Part shown: in pieces, positions 26,080-36,183 of the stretch
How the letters are laid out: the number at the start of each line of letters is the position of its first letter
How positions within the stretch are numbered: position 1 is the stretch's first letter
Assembly: GCF_028069725.1 (NCBI RefSeq)
Contig: NZ_JANEWG010000039.1
Span: 1-41,731, forward strand
Direction of reading: 5' to 3'
DNA length: 41,731 nucleotides
Source of the DNA: Citrobacter sp. Awk 4
GTDB lineage: Bacteria; Pseudomonadota; Gammaproteobacteria; Enterobacterales; Enterobacteriaceae
Program-made: the position numbers and the translations under genes
Notes under the pieces: model-generated
What the model was told of the DNA's origin: nothing
The model's input: the letters and a program-made list of their open reading frames with translations, nothing else
The model's database searches: none

Positions 26080-28125
26080 CTACTGGCTTAACCCGCGATG
26101 AAGCAGCATCGGTTCAATTCGCGGCTCCAGCCCTCGCCACGCCGAATACAGCTGTTCCAAATCTGTGCTGTTGCCGCGAGACAAAATCACTTCCCGGAAG
26201 CGCTGGCCATTTTCACGCGTTAATCCGCCATGTTCGACAAACCACTGATAGCCATCATCTGCCAGCATTTGCGTCCAGAGATAGGCGTAATACCCTGCCG
26301 CATAACCGCCGCCAAAAATATGGGCGAAATAACTGCTACGGTAGCGCGGCGGTACGGACTGAAGATCGATTTCCTCAGCCGCTAGCGCCTGCGATTCAAA
26401 ACTGTCCACATCGGGTACGGCGGAGTCCGCCGACAGGGTATGCCAGCGCATATCCAGTAAGGCTGCGCTCAGTAACTCTGTCATGTCATAGCCTTTATTA
26501 AACAGGCTCGCCCGGCGCATTTTGTCTTGCAGCGCATCAGGCATTTTTTCCCCTGTTTCAACATGCCGGGCGTAGCGAGCAAAAACAGCGGGATGGCTCG
26601 CCCAGTGTTCGTTGATCTGCGACGGGAACTCAACAAAGTCACGTGGCGTATTGGTCCCTGAAAGGGTTGCGTAACGCTGGGAGGCAAACAAACCATGCAA
26701 CGTATGTCCGAACTCATGGAACAACGTGATTACATCATCCCAGAGCAATAACGCCGGTTGTCCTGCGGACGGTTTTTGATAGTTACAGACGTTGTAAATC
26801 ACCGGCCTGGTTTCGTTGAGCGTTGATTGTTCGACGAAGTTGCCCATCCAGGCGCCACCGCTTTTTGACTCACGCGCGAAGAAATCACCGTAAAACAGCG
26901 CCAGTCCCACACCGTCACTGTCGAAGATTTCCCAGACGCGAACATCAGGGTGATAAACCGGGATATCAAAACGCTCAATAAACTTGATGCCAAACAGCTG
27001 ATTTGCCGCCCAGAAAACCCCCTCATTCAGGACAGTGTCTAAGGCGAAATACGGCTTGAGCTGCGTTTCATCTAACGCGAATTTCTCGCGTCGTACCTGC
27101 TCGGCATAAAACGCCCAGTCCCATGGCTGTACCGTGAATCCGCACGGCTGTTGATCAATGATTTTTTGGATCTCCGCCTGCTCATCAAGCGCACGCTGAC
27201 GTGCGGCAGGCACAATAGCCCGCATAAACGCCAGTGCGGCCTCAGGCGTTTTCGCCATCTGATCGGCAATTTTCCACGCGGCATAATGAGCAAAGCCCAG
27301 TAGTTTTGCCTGTTGCGCGCGAATTTCCACCAAACGCTTCACGATGGCGCGCGTGTCATTGGCATCATTTTTTTCCGCCCGCAGCCATGCAGCCTTAAAG
27401 AGATTTTCCCGGGTCTGCCGGTCGCGCAGCGCAGCGAGCGCCGGTTGTTGCGTCGTGTTAAGCAAGGGAATTAACCAACGCGCCGAAAGCCCCTTCTCTG
27501 TGGCGGCTTGTGCGGCATGGGCTACCTCTTCGGCACTTAAACCTGCCAGCGAGTGAACCTCATCCACCACCAGTCCACCCGATTTATTTGCCGCCAGTAA
27601 TCGCTGGTTAAACTGGCTGGTCAGCGTCGCTGACTCGGTGTTCAGCCGTTTCAGTTGGTCTTTATCGGCATCACTGAGTTGCGCGCCGGCCAGGACGAAG
27701 CGCTGATGAATTACCTCCACCAGCCGTAAGGATTCTGCATCCAGTTTCAGCGTTTGACGCTGTTTCCAGACGGCGTCCACGCGCGCAAACAGGGCGCTGT
27801 TCAGGTAGATATCATTTGCCAGCGCAGCAAGTTCGCCGGAAAACGCCTCATCAAGACGCTGCAATTCGTCGTTAGTATGCGCCGCCGTCATGGCGAAAAA
27901 TACGCTGGTAACGCGCGTCAGTAAGGCACCGCTTTGCTCCAGCGCTAAGCAGGTATTGGCAAAATCCGCTGCCTCGGGGTTTTGTACAATCGCATCGATT
28001 TCTGCGCGTTTTTGCCGCATTCCTTCATCAAAGGCGGGACGGTAATGGCGGTCTTCAATCAGATCAAAACGCGGAGCCTGATACGGCAACACACTGTTAC
28101 TTAAGAATGGATTTGTTAACGACAT
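26080..28125 (-). CDS. dcp: Peptidyl-dipeptidase Dcp
   Basis: The 681-residue M3-family zinc peptidase matches E. coli Dcp in full length. The zinc site is HEFGH in ITLFHEFGHTLHGLF near residue 470, with the third ligand Glu in FPSQINEHW. Dcp removes dipeptides from peptide C-termini in the cytoplasm and helps recycle peptides. GGGAGTG upstream supports the ATG at 28125. It is transcribed alone, divergent from ydfG. Confidence 0.97.
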   Translation of the reverse strand: MSLTNPFLSNSVLPYQAPRFDLIEDRHYRPAFDEGMRQKRAEIDAIVQNPEAADFANTCLALEQSGALLTRVTSVFFAMTAAHTNDELQRLDEAFSGELAALANDIYLNSALFARVDAVWKQRQTLKLDAESLRLVEVIHQRFVLAGAQLSDADKDQLKRLNTESATLTSQFNQRLLAANKSGGLVVDEVHSLAGLSAEEVAHAAQAATEKGLSARWLIPLLNTTQQPALAALRDRQTRENLFKAAWLRAEKNDANDTRAIVKRLVEIRAQQAKLLGFAHYAAWKIADQMAKTPEAALAFMRAIVPAARQRALDEQAEIQKIIDQQPCGFTVQPWDWAFYAEQVRREKFALDETQLKPYFALDTVLNEGVFWAANQLFGIKFIERFDIPVYHPDVRVWEIFDSDGVGLALFYGDFFARESKSGGAWMGNFVEQSTLNETRPVIYNVCNYQKPSAGQPALLLWDDVITLFHEFGHTLHGLFASQRYATLSGTNTPRDFVEFPSQINEHWASHPAVFARYARHVETGEKMPDALQDKMRRASLFNKGYDMTELLSAALLDMRWHTLSADSAVPDVDSFESQALAAEEIDLQSVPPRYRSSYFAHIFGGGYAAGYYAYLWTQMLADDGYQWFVEHGGLTRENGQRFREVILSRGNSTDLEQLYSAWRGLEPRIEPMLLHRGLSQ

Positions 28126-28262
28126 CTTTCACTCCCGAAAACGATTTGTTCAATAGAGTAGGCCTCCCTTGAAATGACCGCAATCTCGTTAACCAGGATT
28201 ACCCCCTAACAGATATCGCGTGCTATGGTAGTACAACACAAAAAGCGTTGAGGAACAGTGAG

Positions 28263-29009
28263 ATGATCGTTTTAGTTACCGGTGCAACGGCAGGCTTTGG
28301 TGAGTGCATTACACGTCGTTTTATTGAGAATGGCCATAAAGTGATTGCCACAGGCCGCCGCCAGGAACGCCTTCAGGAGTTAAAAGAGGAGCTGGGAGAT
28401 AACCTGCTAACGGCACAACTGGACGTGCGCAATCGTGCAGCCATTGAACAAATGTTGGCCTCGCTGCCTGCCAACTGGCGCAACATTGATATTCTGGTCA
28501 ACAACGCCGGGCTGGCTCTCGGACTTGAACCCGCGCATAAAGCCAACGTTGACGACTGGGAAACCATGATCGATACCAACAATAAGGGCTTGATTTATAT
28601 GACTCGCGCCGTGCTGCCGGGCATGGTTGAACGTAATCGTGGTCATATCATCAACATTGGCTCTACGGCGGGCAATTGGCCGTACGCCGGCGGCAACGTC
28701 TATGGCGCCACCAAAGCGTTTGTCCGTCAGTTCAGCCTTAACCTGCGTACCGATTTACACGGTACTGCGGTTCGCGTCACGGACATTGAACCGGGTCTGG
28801 TGGGCGGCACCGAATTCTCTAACGTTCGCTTCAAAGGTGACGATGAGAAAGCGGGCAAAGCTTATGAAAACACAACGGCATTGACACCCGAAGATGTGAC
28901 CGAAGCCGTATGGTGGGTTGCCTCATTACCCGCTCATGTGAATATCAATACCCTGGAAATGATGCCCGTAACACAATCCTTTGCCGGACTGAGCATTCAT
29001 CGACACTAA
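28263..29009 (+). CDS. ydfG: NADP+-dependent 3-hydroxy acid dehydrogenase YdfG
   Basis: The 248-residue short-chain dehydrogenase starts at 28263, where MIVLVTGATAGFG opens with the Rossmann TGxxxGxG motif; a 5-codon longer frame lacks support. The catalytic set is present: Asn in NNAGLA, Ser in INIGSTAGNW, and YxxxK in YGATK. The EPGLVGGTEFS segment follows. In E. coli it oxidises L-allo-threonine and serine and reduces malonic semialdehyde. A strong hairpin follows at 29016. Confidence 0.96.
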   Translation: MIVLVTGATAGFGECITRRFIENGHKVIATGRRQERLQELKEELGDNLLTAQLDVRNRAAIEQMLASLPANWRNIDILVNNAGLALGLEPAHKANVDDWETMIDTNNKGLIYMTRAVLPGMVERNRGHIINIGSTAGNWPYAGGNVYGATKAFVRQFSLNLRTDLHGTAVRVTDIEPGLVGGTEFSNVRFKGDDEKAGKAYENTTALTPEDVTEAVWWVASLPAHVNINTLEMMPVTQSFAGLSIHRH

Positions 29010-29015
29010 TTACGC

Positions 29016-29036
29016 TACCCGGCCTCTGGCCGGGTA
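29016..29036 (+). terminator. Hairpin after ydfG
   Basis: TACCCGGCC pairs with GGCCGGGTA around a TCT loop, 6 bases after the ydfG stop. There is no long T-run. Confidence 0.6.
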
Positions 29037-29095
29037 TAGCCCACAGCAAAAAAATGATAGAATAATCGGGTTAACTCTCTAAAAAGTAAGAGCAC

Positions 29096-29782
29096 ATGAC
29101 CGTCGAAACCCAACTCAACCCTACACAGCCGGTAAATCAGCAAATATACCGCATTCTTCGTCGTGACATCGTGCATTGCCTGATTGCACCTGGCACACCG
29201 CTGTCTGAAAAAGAAGTTTCTGTACGCTTTAATGTTTCACGCCAGCCCGTGCGGGAAGCGTTTATCAAGCTGGCGGAAAATGGACTGATCCAGATCCGTC
29301 CGCAGCGCGGTAGCTATGTGAATAAAATTTCGTTATCGCAGGTACAGAATGGATGTTTTGTCCGTCAGGCGATAGAGTGCGCGGTTGCTCGTCGCGCCGC
29401 GTCAATGATGACAGATAGCCAGTGTTATCAACTGGAACAGAACCTGCATCAGCAGCGTATTGCGATTGATCGTAAACAGCTTAACGATTTCTTCCAGCTT
29501 GATGACGAGTTTCATCAGAAACTGGCGGCTATTGCCGATTGCCAGCTAGCCTGGGATACCGTTGAGAATATCAAAGCGACTATTGACCGTGTGCGCTATA
29601 TGAGTCTGGATCACGTGTCGCCGCCTGAAATGCTGCTCAGGCAACATCATGATATTTTTGCCGCGCTTGAAAAGCATGACGCGGAAGCCGTTGAACGTGC
29701 GATGACTGTCCACCTGCAGGAAATTGGTGAGTCCGTACAGCTTATTCGCCAGGAAAACAGCGAATGGTTTAGCGAAGAATAA
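29096..29782 (+). CDS. rspR: GntR-family regulator RspR (YdfH)
   Basis: The 228-residue FadR-type GntR protein has an N-terminal winged helix at residues 12-80 ([25 protein letters not shown], wing [11 protein letters not shown]). Its helical C-terminal FCD domain contains the metal-ligand pattern ([27 protein letters not shown]). In E. coli YdfH (RspR) represses rspAB. The rsp and ydf sugar-acid genes lie 0.5-6 kb to the right here, so the same role is expected. A 22-nt motif shared upstream of rspA and ydfI is a candidate target. Confidence 0.95.
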   Translation: MTVETQLNPTQPVNQQIYRILRRDIVHCLIAPGTPLSEKEVSVRFNVSRQPVREAFIKLAENGLIQIRPQRGSYVNKISLSQVQNGCFVRQAIECAVARRAASMMTDSQCYQLEQNLHQQRIAIDRKQLNDFFQLDDEFHQKLAAIADCQLAWDTVENIKATIDRVRYMSLDHVSPPEMLLRQHHDIFAALEKHDAEAVERAMTVHLQEIGESVQLIRQENSEWFSEE

Positions 29783-29789
29783 TTCCCCT

Positions 29790-29809
29790 CTCACCCCGCC
29801 CGGGGTGAG
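29790..29809 (+). terminator. Hairpin terminator after rspR
   Basis: CTCACCCCG pairs perfectly with CGGGGTGAG around two bases, 8 bases after the rspR stop; in practice the loop opens to four or more. A short T-rich tract (CTCCTCTTTTTC) follows some bases later. Confidence 0.6.
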
Positions 29810-29860
29810 TTCCCACTCCTCTTTTTCTCCCCGCACATCCTTAGCCAAAAAGCCGTGAGC

Positions 29861-29902
29861 TTGATCAAAAACAAAAAAAAACCTTCACAAGAGGCGTATT
29901 TA
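29861..29902 (+). promoter_or_regulatory. FNR-like site and promoter of ydfZ
   Basis: TTGAT-CAAA-AACAA (29861-29874) matches the FNR consensus except for one base in the right half. TATTTA at 29897-29902 would be the -10, which puts the RNA start near 29909 and the FNR site at about -41.5, the class II position. FNR control of ydfZ is known in E. coli. Confidence 0.6.
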
Positions 29903-29970
29903 TATGACGCCCGTTACGTGGGACTAAAAGCCCACGGGCTTTGACGGTAAGTTAGAAAGGAGAAAACACC

Positions 29971-30174
29971 ATGATGACATACGATCGTAACCGTAACGCA
30001 ATCACCACTGGCAGCCGGGTCATGATTAGCGGCACAGGACAGACGGGGAAAATTACCTCAATTGACACCGATGGCCTTGATGCAGCACAGATCCGTCGCG
30101 GGAAAACCGTGGAAGTTGAAGGTTGTGAGGGTAAATTTGCGCCCATCGAACTGATTCGTCTCGGCATGAACTAA
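29971..30174 (+). CDS. ydfZ: Selenium-binding protein YdfZ
   Basis: The 67-residue protein matches YdfZ, reported in E. coli to carry selenium in a form other than selenocysteine. Its single cysteine is in VEGCEGKF, the likely attachment point (inference). AAAGGAG lies at good spacing. The leader from about 29909 can fold as GTGGG/CCCAC or, overlapping, as AAAGCCC/GGGCTTT. An FNR-like promoter implies anaerobic expression, which fits the selenate-reductase-type gene ynfE 9 kb away. Confidence 0.95.
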   Translation: MMTYDRNRNAITTGSRVMISGTGQTGKITSIDTDGLDAAQIRRGKTVEVEGCEGKFAPIELIRLGMN

Positions 30175-30277
30175 TGGTGTCAATGCCGCCCCAGGCGGCA
30201 TTACGATGAAGTGACTGCCGGGAAGCGACACCGCCATTCCCGGCTACATACAACGTCTTTCGGCTACTTCAACACGG

Positions 30278-31744
30278 TTATTTCTGTTTCGCGACGTACG
30301 CTGCAACAGTCGCTTTCGCACCATCCGCCAACAAAGACAGGTACGCTTGCGTCACTTTGCGGGTAAACAGACCTTCATGCGGCAACTCATTGCCGAAGAT
30401 CGCGTCAATGCCCAACAACGCCTGAACGCGGCTTTCACCTTCCTGACTCTCCTGAACCGCTTGCTGAATGACAGGCAACAGCGGATCGTTGACTTCGATC
30501 GCCTTGCCCTGCTCGTCCACACCGCCGACGTAACGCATCCAGCCTGCCACGCCCAGCGCCAGCAAATCAAAGCAGCTGTTATGCGCCAGATGCCAGCGCA
30601 CAGAGTCCAGCATACGCTGAGGCAGTTTCTGGCTACCGTCCATCGCAATCTGCCAGGTACGGTGGCGCAGCGCCGGGTTGCTATAGCGTTCAATCAGTAA
30701 GTCGGCGTAACGCTTCAGATCGACGCCTGTCACTTTCAGCGTTGGCGCCTGTTCCTGTAGCATCAACGCATGAGCCGCGAGACGGTAGTTTTCGTCTCCC
30801 ATACAATCATTAATATGCTGATAACCGGCCAGATAACCAAGATATGCCAGGAAAGAGTGGCTACCGTTCAGCATGCGCAGCTTCATCTCTTCAAACGGGA
30901 TAACATCGACAACCAGTTCAGCACCGGCTTTTTCCCATTCCGGACGCCCTGCAACGAAATTATCTTCAATAACCCACTGGCGGAACGGCTCGCATGCCAC
31001 ACCGGCAGGGTCGCGCACACCGGTTAACTGCTCAATTTTGTCCAGCGTATCAGGGGTGACGGCAGGAACGATTCGGTCAACCATCGTGGAAGGGAACGTG
31101 ACGTTTTGTTCAATCCACTGCGCCAGTTCAGCATTAACCGCGCGAGCATAAGCCGTCACCACATTGCGCATTACATGCCCGTTCTCAGGCATGTTATCGC
31201 AGGACATCACGGTGAATGCCGGCAAACCTGCCGCTTTACGGCGCGCAAGCGCTTCAACGATAACCCCTGGTGCTGATTTAGGCTGCTGAGGGTTTTGCAG
31301 ATCGGCGGCGATCATCGGGTGATCCAGCATCAATTGCCCTGTCGCCGGAGAATGACAGTAACCTTTCTCAGTAATTGTCAGGGAAACAATCGCTACCTGC
31401 GGTTCGCACATTTTTGCGAGAACAGTCTCCAGCCCCTCGACCTGCGCATGCAGGGCTTCTTTGACCACACCCACAACGCGCGCAGTCCAGGCATCAGCAG
31501 ACATTTCTGCCACGGTATACAAATTGTCCTGGTTTTTCAGGTCAGCAATCTGCTGCTCACCGCCAATCAGGTTAACTTCGATGTAACCCCAATCACTGCC
31601 GTGCTCTGTGGCAAGGATATCCGCATAGATAGCCTGGTGGGCGCGGTGGAACGCACCGAAACCAAGGTGGACAATGCGTGGCACCAGTTTGCTGCGATCC
31701 CAGGTCGGGAGTGTTGCCTTAGCGGTTAATAGCTTGTTTTGCAT
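30278..31744 (-). CDS. ydfI: Mannonate/tagaturonate-type reductase YdfI
   Basis: The 488-residue protein belongs to the long-chain mannitol dehydrogenase family and matches YdfI. Seen are the nucleotide-binding [15 protein letters not shown] and the catalytic segment [18 protein letters not shown]. It should oxidise or reduce a sugar acid such as D-mannonate or fructuronate with NAD(H). The paralogue uxaB lies 18 kb away. It follows ydfJ after 173 bases, and a copy of the motif shared with the rspA upstream region lies 32 bases before its ATG, so it may have its own RspR-controlled promoter. Confidence 0.95.
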   Translation of the reverse strand: MQNKLLTAKATLPTWDRSKLVPRIVHLGFGAFHRAHQAIYADILATEHGSDWGYIEVNLIGGEQQIADLKNQDNLYTVAEMSADAWTARVVGVVKEALHAQVEGLETVLAKMCEPQVAIVSLTITEKGYCHSPATGQLMLDHPMIAADLQNPQQPKSAPGVIVEALARRKAAGLPAFTVMSCDNMPENGHVMRNVVTAYARAVNAELAQWIEQNVTFPSTMVDRIVPAVTPDTLDKIEQLTGVRDPAGVACEPFRQWVIEDNFVAGRPEWEKAGAELVVDVIPFEEMKLRMLNGSHSFLAYLGYLAGYQHINDCMGDENYRLAAHALMLQEQAPTLKVTGVDLKRYADLLIERYSNPALRHRTWQIAMDGSQKLPQRMLDSVRWHLAHNSCFDLLALGVAGWMRYVGGVDEQGKAIEVNDPLLPVIQQAVQESQEGESRVQALLGIDAIFGNELPHEGLFTRKVTQAYLSLLADGAKATVAAYVAKQK

Positions 31745-31775
31745 CTTTTTGACTCACTGTAGAGAACGTTGATTG

Positions 31776-31797
31776 CCATACTAGATTAACGAGTTCA
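31776..31797 (-). promoter_or_regulatory. 22-nt motif upstream of ydfI, shared with rspA
   Basis: CCATACTAGATTAACGAGTT plus two bases agrees at 16 of 22 positions with the stretch at 35649-35670, in the same orientation to its gene. It is 32 bases upstream of the ydfI start. It is a candidate RspR operator. Confidence 0.5.
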
Positions 31798-31883
31798 TTT
31801 GGCGTGTTCTTGATTTGAGTTAATTTATTGTCGATTGGTATGACATGTTTTTAAGTTGTGTAACAAGAATGGGCGTTTCAGTG

Positions 31884-31909
31884 AAGCGCACCGTCATGAC
31901 AGTGCGCTT
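31884..31909 (-). terminator. Hairpin after ydfJ
   Basis: AAGCGCAC and GTGCGCTT form 8-bp arms with a 10-nt loop, just after the ydfJ stop. The T-rich side (TTTCTT) is on the plus strand, so its strength for ydfJ is uncertain. Confidence 0.5.
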
Positions 31910-31917
31910 TCTTATTA

Positions 31918-33303
31918 TCAGGACATTTTCGTTGCAGCCTGTGGTTTCATGGATGGCACGGTATCTGCGGCATCATGTAGCAGACTCAGATCGCGATCGC
32001 GAACTTCCGGCATGAAGAACGCTGAAATGAACCCAATGATCGAGTAGCAGATAATCATCACCACAATCGGCATCCAGGAACCGGTCATGTTGCAGAAGAT
32101 CCCCGCCAGTAACGGTCCAAAACCAACCGCCACCAGACCACCCACCTCTTTTGAAATCGCCATCCGGGTAAAACGGTTTCTTGAACCAAACATCTCCGCC
32201 ATGGTGATGTTTTCCAGTGCGAACAGCCCCAGCACCGCAAAGTTATGAATGATAATAATGGAAGCCATAATCGTGCTAACGCTGTTGCTCTTATCAACAA
32301 TCATCGACAGCATCGGGTAAGCCAGGATCATCGCCGACAAACTCATCACCATATAAGGTATACGGCGACCATATTTATCAGACAACCAGCCCAGTAGCGG
32401 GATTGTTAAAAAGCCAAGTACCGAGCTAATCATCAGCGCATCGGTGGGGATCGCTTTATCAAACAACAGTGTCTGTACGAGATACCCTGCCAGGAAGGTC
32501 TGAATCAGCCCTGAGTTGCCCGCCTGACCAAAACGCAGCCCCGTAGCCAGCCAGAAAGATTTACTGCGGAACATCGCCCCAACAGTATTCTCATCCGCAA
32601 CCGCTTTTTCTGGAGCGAGTTCCGTATCGTTCACTTTTTCAAAGACCGGACTCTCCTTCAAATTAAAGCGCAGCCATATTGCAAAGAGCATGACCACGAC
32701 ACTGGCGAGAAACGGTATACGCCAGCCCCATGCGACCAATTCTTCACGATCCAGAACAAAGAACATAAATGCCCAGATCGCTGTCGCACTCAGTGTGCCG
32801 CAGTTCGTCCCCATTGCCACGAGTGAAGAAATAATCCCGCGCTTACCTTTCGGCGCATATTCCGCCAGCATGGTACCCGCACCAGAAATTTCCGCGCCAG
32901 CACCCAATCCCTGAACAATACGCAACGTCACCAGCAGAATCGGGGCAAAAATACCTATCTGCGCATAGGTAGGTAGTACGCCAATTAAGGTTGTACAGAT
33001 CCCCATCATCGTAATGGTAATAAACAGGACTTTCTTACGGCCCACCCTGTCACCCATTTTGCCGAAGATAAACGCACCGACAATACGTGCAATGTATCCT
33101 GCACCATAGGTTCCCATTGCCAGTATCAGCGCCATCGCCGCCGATTGTTCCGGGAAAAATATCTCGTGAAAAACCAGTGCAGCACCTAATGAATAAAGCT
33201 GAAAATCCATGAACTCCAGGGCGGTACCGAGCCAGCCTGACAGGGCCGCTCGCACGAGGTCAGATGTACTTCTTTCATGTTTAATTTGAGTCATCGCTTT
33301 CAT
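31918..33303 (-). CDS. ydfJ: Metabolite:H+ symporter YdfJ
   Basis: The 461-residue, twelve-helix MFS protein belongs to the metabolite:H+ symporter subgroup. The signatures are DLVRAALSGWLGTALEFMDF at the start, GKMGDRVGRKKVLF in loop 2-3, and GAEISGAGTMLAEYAP. It probably imports the sugar acid used by RspA, RspB and YdfI (inference). In E. coli K-12 the Qin prophage sits between ydfJ and rspB; here rspB lies 43 bases upstream, so this is the uninterrupted arrangement. An ATG three codons in is an alternative start. Confidence 0.93.
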   Translation of the reverse strand: MKAMTQIKHERSTSDLVRAALSGWLGTALEFMDFQLYSLGAALVFHEIFFPEQSAAMALILAMGTYGAGYIARIVGAFIFGKMGDRVGRKKVLFITITMMGICTTLIGVLPTYAQIGIFAPILLVTLRIVQGLGAGAEISGAGTMLAEYAPKGKRGIISSLVAMGTNCGTLSATAIWAFMFFVLDREELVAWGWRIPFLASVVVMLFAIWLRFNLKESPVFEKVNDTELAPEKAVADENTVGAMFRSKSFWLATGLRFGQAGNSGLIQTFLAGYLVQTLLFDKAIPTDALMISSVLGFLTIPLLGWLSDKYGRRIPYMVMSLSAMILAYPMLSMIVDKSNSVSTIMASIIIIHNFAVLGLFALENITMAEMFGSRNRFTRMAISKEVGGLVAVGFGPLLAGIFCNMTGSWMPIVVMIICYSIIGFISAFFMPEVRDRDLSLLHDAADTVPSMKPQAATKMS

Positions 33304-33346
33304 CTCGGATGTTAAGATGCGGACTACTTACTCGCATTTTTTATTA

Positions 33347-34363
33347 TTAATTGAAGGTCAATAGCACTTTGCAGCACGACTTCTGGTCTTTCTCAAATAA
33401 CTCAATTGCATCGGTGACTTGTTGGTAATTAAAACGGTGTGTAATTAATTTATCAGGGTCGATCAATCCTTTTTGCAACCAATCCAGCACGACCGGGAAT
33501 TTATTCGCATTGAGTCTGGAAGAGTAAATGGATATTTCTTTTCCGGTAATTCCCTGCTGTATAATACTCGAAGGCTCGCTGGAGAATCCCATCAGAACAA
33601 TACGCGCTGCAGGGGACGCAAGGGAAATAGCCTCCTGCAAAATAGAAGGATGGCAAGCCGCATCAACAATGAGCGTTGGCTTAATTCCTTTCTCTTGCAG
33701 AAGTGTTGATAAATCGTGTTCGCCATTATTGATAACCCAGTCTGCACCGCTATTTTCGGCCATGACTAAACGCTCATTAATGCGGTCAGCGACAATCACC
33801 TGTTTGACCTGGTAGACATTTTTCAATGCCTGTAACGTGGTCAGCCCCATTGGACCTGCGCCATAGATCAGCGCAATATCCTCTTTCCCGGGATTGACCT
33901 GCCCGGTCACATTGGCGGCAATCGTGAACGGCTCAACCATAACAGCATGATGGTCGCTGACATTTTGCGGAACCGACCAGGCATTTTTAGCGGGCACGAC
34001 AGCATATTCGCTAAAGCCCCCATCCCGGTGCACACCCAATACAACCAGCGAGGTGCAGACATTCGGCTTCCCGATTGAGCAGGGATAGCAGTGACCACAG
34101 CTTATTACCGGGTCGACACAAACACGTTCACCGGGGGATTTATCTGTAACGCCTTCACCAATAGCATCAATCACACCAAAAAATTCATGGCCGATCACCC
34201 GTGGATATTTTGCGAAGGGGTTGTGTCCACGATAAATATGGCTATCGGAACCGCAAATCCCGGCAAGGCTTATTTTAACGCGAACTTCATTCATGCCAGG
34301 AACAGGCAGCGGTCGCTCTTCAATAATCAGTTCATTGGGTTGTTTAATGACGACACTTTTCAT
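33347..34363 (-). CDS. rspB: Zinc-dependent dehydrogenase RspB
   Basis: The 338-residue medium-chain dehydrogenase matches RspB. Catalytic zinc ligands are in GICGSDSH and GHEFFG, and the structural zinc cysteines are in ISCGHCYPCSIGKPNVC. The nucleotide-binding fold has YGAGPMGLTTLQAL. Its likely substrate is a hexonate or ketogluconate, perhaps L-gulonate or related compounds, in the path with RspA. It lies 15 bases after rspA and 43 before ydfJ, so the three are one operon. Confidence 0.95.
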   Translation of the reverse strand: MKSVVIKQPNELIIEERPLPVPGMNEVRVKISLAGICGSDSHIYRGHNPFAKYPRVIGHEFFGVIDAIGEGVTDKSPGERVCVDPVISCGHCYPCSIGKPNVCTSLVVLGVHRDGGFSEYAVVPAKNAWSVPQNVSDHHAVMVEPFTIAANVTGQVNPGKEDIALIYGAGPMGLTTLQALKNVYQVKQVIVADRINERLVMAENSGADWVINNGEHDLSTLLQEKGIKPTLIVDAACHPSILQEAISLASPAARIVLMGFSSEPSSIIQQGITGKEISIYSSRLNANKFPVVLDWLQKGLIDPDKLITHRFNYQQVTDAIELFEKDQKSCCKVLLTFN

Positions 34364-34378
34364 TTTATTCTCCGGTGA

Positions 34379-35593
34379 TTACCAGTTCCACAAGGTGCCA
34401 TCTTCCAGACGAGCCACAGGCAAATAAGCCGGGTCGTACGGATATTTCGCAGCCAGTTTTTCATCAAACTCAATGCCCAGACCCGGTTTATTACCTGGGT
34501 GCATATATCCGTTATCAAACGTCCAGTTATGCGGGAAGACTTCCAGCATTTGTTCGGAGTACCCCATGTATTCCTGAACCCCGAAATTCGGCACCCACAG
34601 GTCAAAGTGCAGCGCCGCCGCCATACAGACCGGTGAGAGATCGGATGGACCGTGTGAACCGGTACGAACCTGATACAGGGAGGCAAAATCAGCGATACGC
34701 CGCATGCCGGTAATGCCGCCTGCGTGCGTAATTGTGGTACGGATGTAGTCGATCAACTGCTCTTCAATCAGCTGTTTACAATCCCAGATGCTGTTAAAGA
34801 CTTCGCCGACCGCAATAGGCGTGACCGTATGCTGGCGGATCAGGCGGAAGCATTCCTGGTTTTCCGCAGGGGTGGGGTCTTCCATCCAGAACAGACGGTG
34901 ATCTTCAATGCTCTTACCAAACCGAGCCGCTTCAATGGGCGTCAGGCGGTGGTGCATGTCGTGAAGTAAGTGCTCATTAAAACCAAATCTGCTGCGTACG
35001 GCTTCAAACAGTTTGGGAGTAAAGTCGAGGTATTTTTCGGTTGACCACAGTTGTTCTTCTGGCCACTGCCCTTTCGTCGCAGGCTCGTAAGCCAGCCCTT
35101 TCCCCTTCGCCATTCCATATGTGGTTTTCATCCCTGGTACGCCGCACTGCACGCGGATCGCTTTAAACCCCATCTCTTTATGACGCGCATAATCTTCCAG
35201 CACATCATCGACCGTGTGACCAGTGGTATGGCAATACACCATCACGCCTTCACGAGAAGCGCCGCCCAACAACTGATACAGCGGCATGTTGGCAGCTTTC
35301 GCTTTGATGTCCCACAGCGCCATATCCACAGCGGAGATGGCCGACATCGTCACCGGACCACGACGCCAGTAGGCGCCTTTGTAAAAGAACTGCCAGATGT
35401 CTTCAATACGGTGCGCGTCACGGCCAATCAGCTGCGGGCAAAGATGATCTTTCAGATACGATGCGACCGACAACTCACGCCCATTGAGCGTGGCGTCGCC
35501 AAGACCGGTAATACCATCCTCGGTCGTAATCTTCAGCGTAACAAAGTTACGTCCCGGACACGTGACAAAGACTTCAGCCCCTACAATTTTCAT
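34379..35593 (-). CDS. rspA: D-mannonate dehydratase-family enzyme RspA
   Basis: The 404-residue enolase-superfamily protein matches RspA (starvation-sensing protein). Metal-binding and catalytic segments typical of the mannonate dehydratase subgroup are seen: [37 protein letters not shown], and [16 protein letters not shown] with a catalytic His. Many RspA-type members have low activity on D-mannonate, and the true substrate may be another sugar acid. AAGGAAT upstream supports the start. The first gene of the operon rspA-rspB-ydfJ. Confidence 0.96.
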   Translation of the reverse strand: MKIVGAEVFVTCPGRNFVTLKITTEDGITGLGDATLNGRELSVASYLKDHLCPQLIGRDAHRIEDIWQFFYKGAYWRRGPVTMSAISAVDMALWDIKAKAANMPLYQLLGGASREGVMVYCHTTGHTVDDVLEDYARHKEMGFKAIRVQCGVPGMKTTYGMAKGKGLAYEPATKGQWPEEQLWSTEKYLDFTPKLFEAVRSRFGFNEHLLHDMHHRLTPIEAARFGKSIEDHRLFWMEDPTPAENQECFRLIRQHTVTPIAVGEVFNSIWDCKQLIEEQLIDYIRTTITHAGGITGMRRIADFASLYQVRTGSHGPSDLSPVCMAAALHFDLWVPNFGVQEYMGYSEQMLEVFPHNWTFDNGYMHPGNKPGLGIEFDEKLAAKYPYDPAYLPVARLEDGTLWNW

Positions 35594-35648
35594 TTTTATT
35601 CCTTACATCTCTTTTGCGATGCAGGAAATTTACCCAACTGAGCTACTA

Positions 35649-35670
35649 CCATACAAGTTAAATGAGTAAA
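35649..35670 (-). promoter_or_regulatory. 22-nt motif upstream of rspA, shared with ydfI
   Basis: CCATACAAGTTAAATGAGTA plus two bases lies 56 bases upstream of the rspA start and shares 16 of 22 positions with 31776-31797. Two related copies in front of two units of one pathway, near the gene of their GntR regulator, suggest the RspR operator. Confidence 0.5.
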
Positions 35671-35702
35671 AAATCACTTACCTGTCACAAAAAATGGGAC
35701 GC

Positions 35703-36029
35703 TTAAACGCGCCCCCAGCCCGCCACGATAATCAGCATTCCACAGAGAGCAATCGCAGCGCCTGACCAGTCATACACACTGAGCTTGATACCGTCGACAA
35801 AACGCAGCCACAGTAACGCCGTACAGACATAGACGCCGCCATAGGCCGCATAGACTCGCCCGCTGGCCGCCGGATGTAATGTCAGCAACCAGACAAACAG
35901 CGCCAGTGAAACGCCCGCCGGAACCAGCAGCCAGTCCGTTGCGCCGCGCTTAAGCCAGAGCCAGGGTAAAAAGCAGCCGATGATTTCGCATAGCGCCGTA
36001 ACAAAAAAAAGAAGCGTAATTTTTAACAT
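35703..36029 (-). CDS. ynfA: Small membrane transporter YnfA
   Basis: The 108-residue protein has four membrane helices and matches YnfA of the UPF0060 family, related to small multidrug resistance transporters. Seen are [18 protein letters not shown], with the Glu14-type acidic residue in helix 1, and [11 protein letters not shown]. Homologues have been reported to export toxic compounds as dimers. It stands alone, convergent to nothing and divergent from ynfB across 154 bases. Confidence 0.95.
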   Translation of the reverse strand: MLKITLLFFVTALCEIIGCFLPWLWLKRGATDWLLVPAGVSLALFVWLLTLHPAASGRVYAAYGGVYVCTALLWLRFVDGIKLSVYDWSGAAIALCGMLIIVAGWGRV

Positions 36030-36183
36030 TATTCATTTTGAGTGACTGTCGATTTAACCATGATACTTCAGAATATCCTCAGCGTATCCATGCCCTTAAG
36101 GCGGGTATGCCCTGCGAGCGGAAATAGTGTAGAATTTGGACGCATTAAATCGCTTTTAGCCCATTCATTTAAAGGAACTGACA

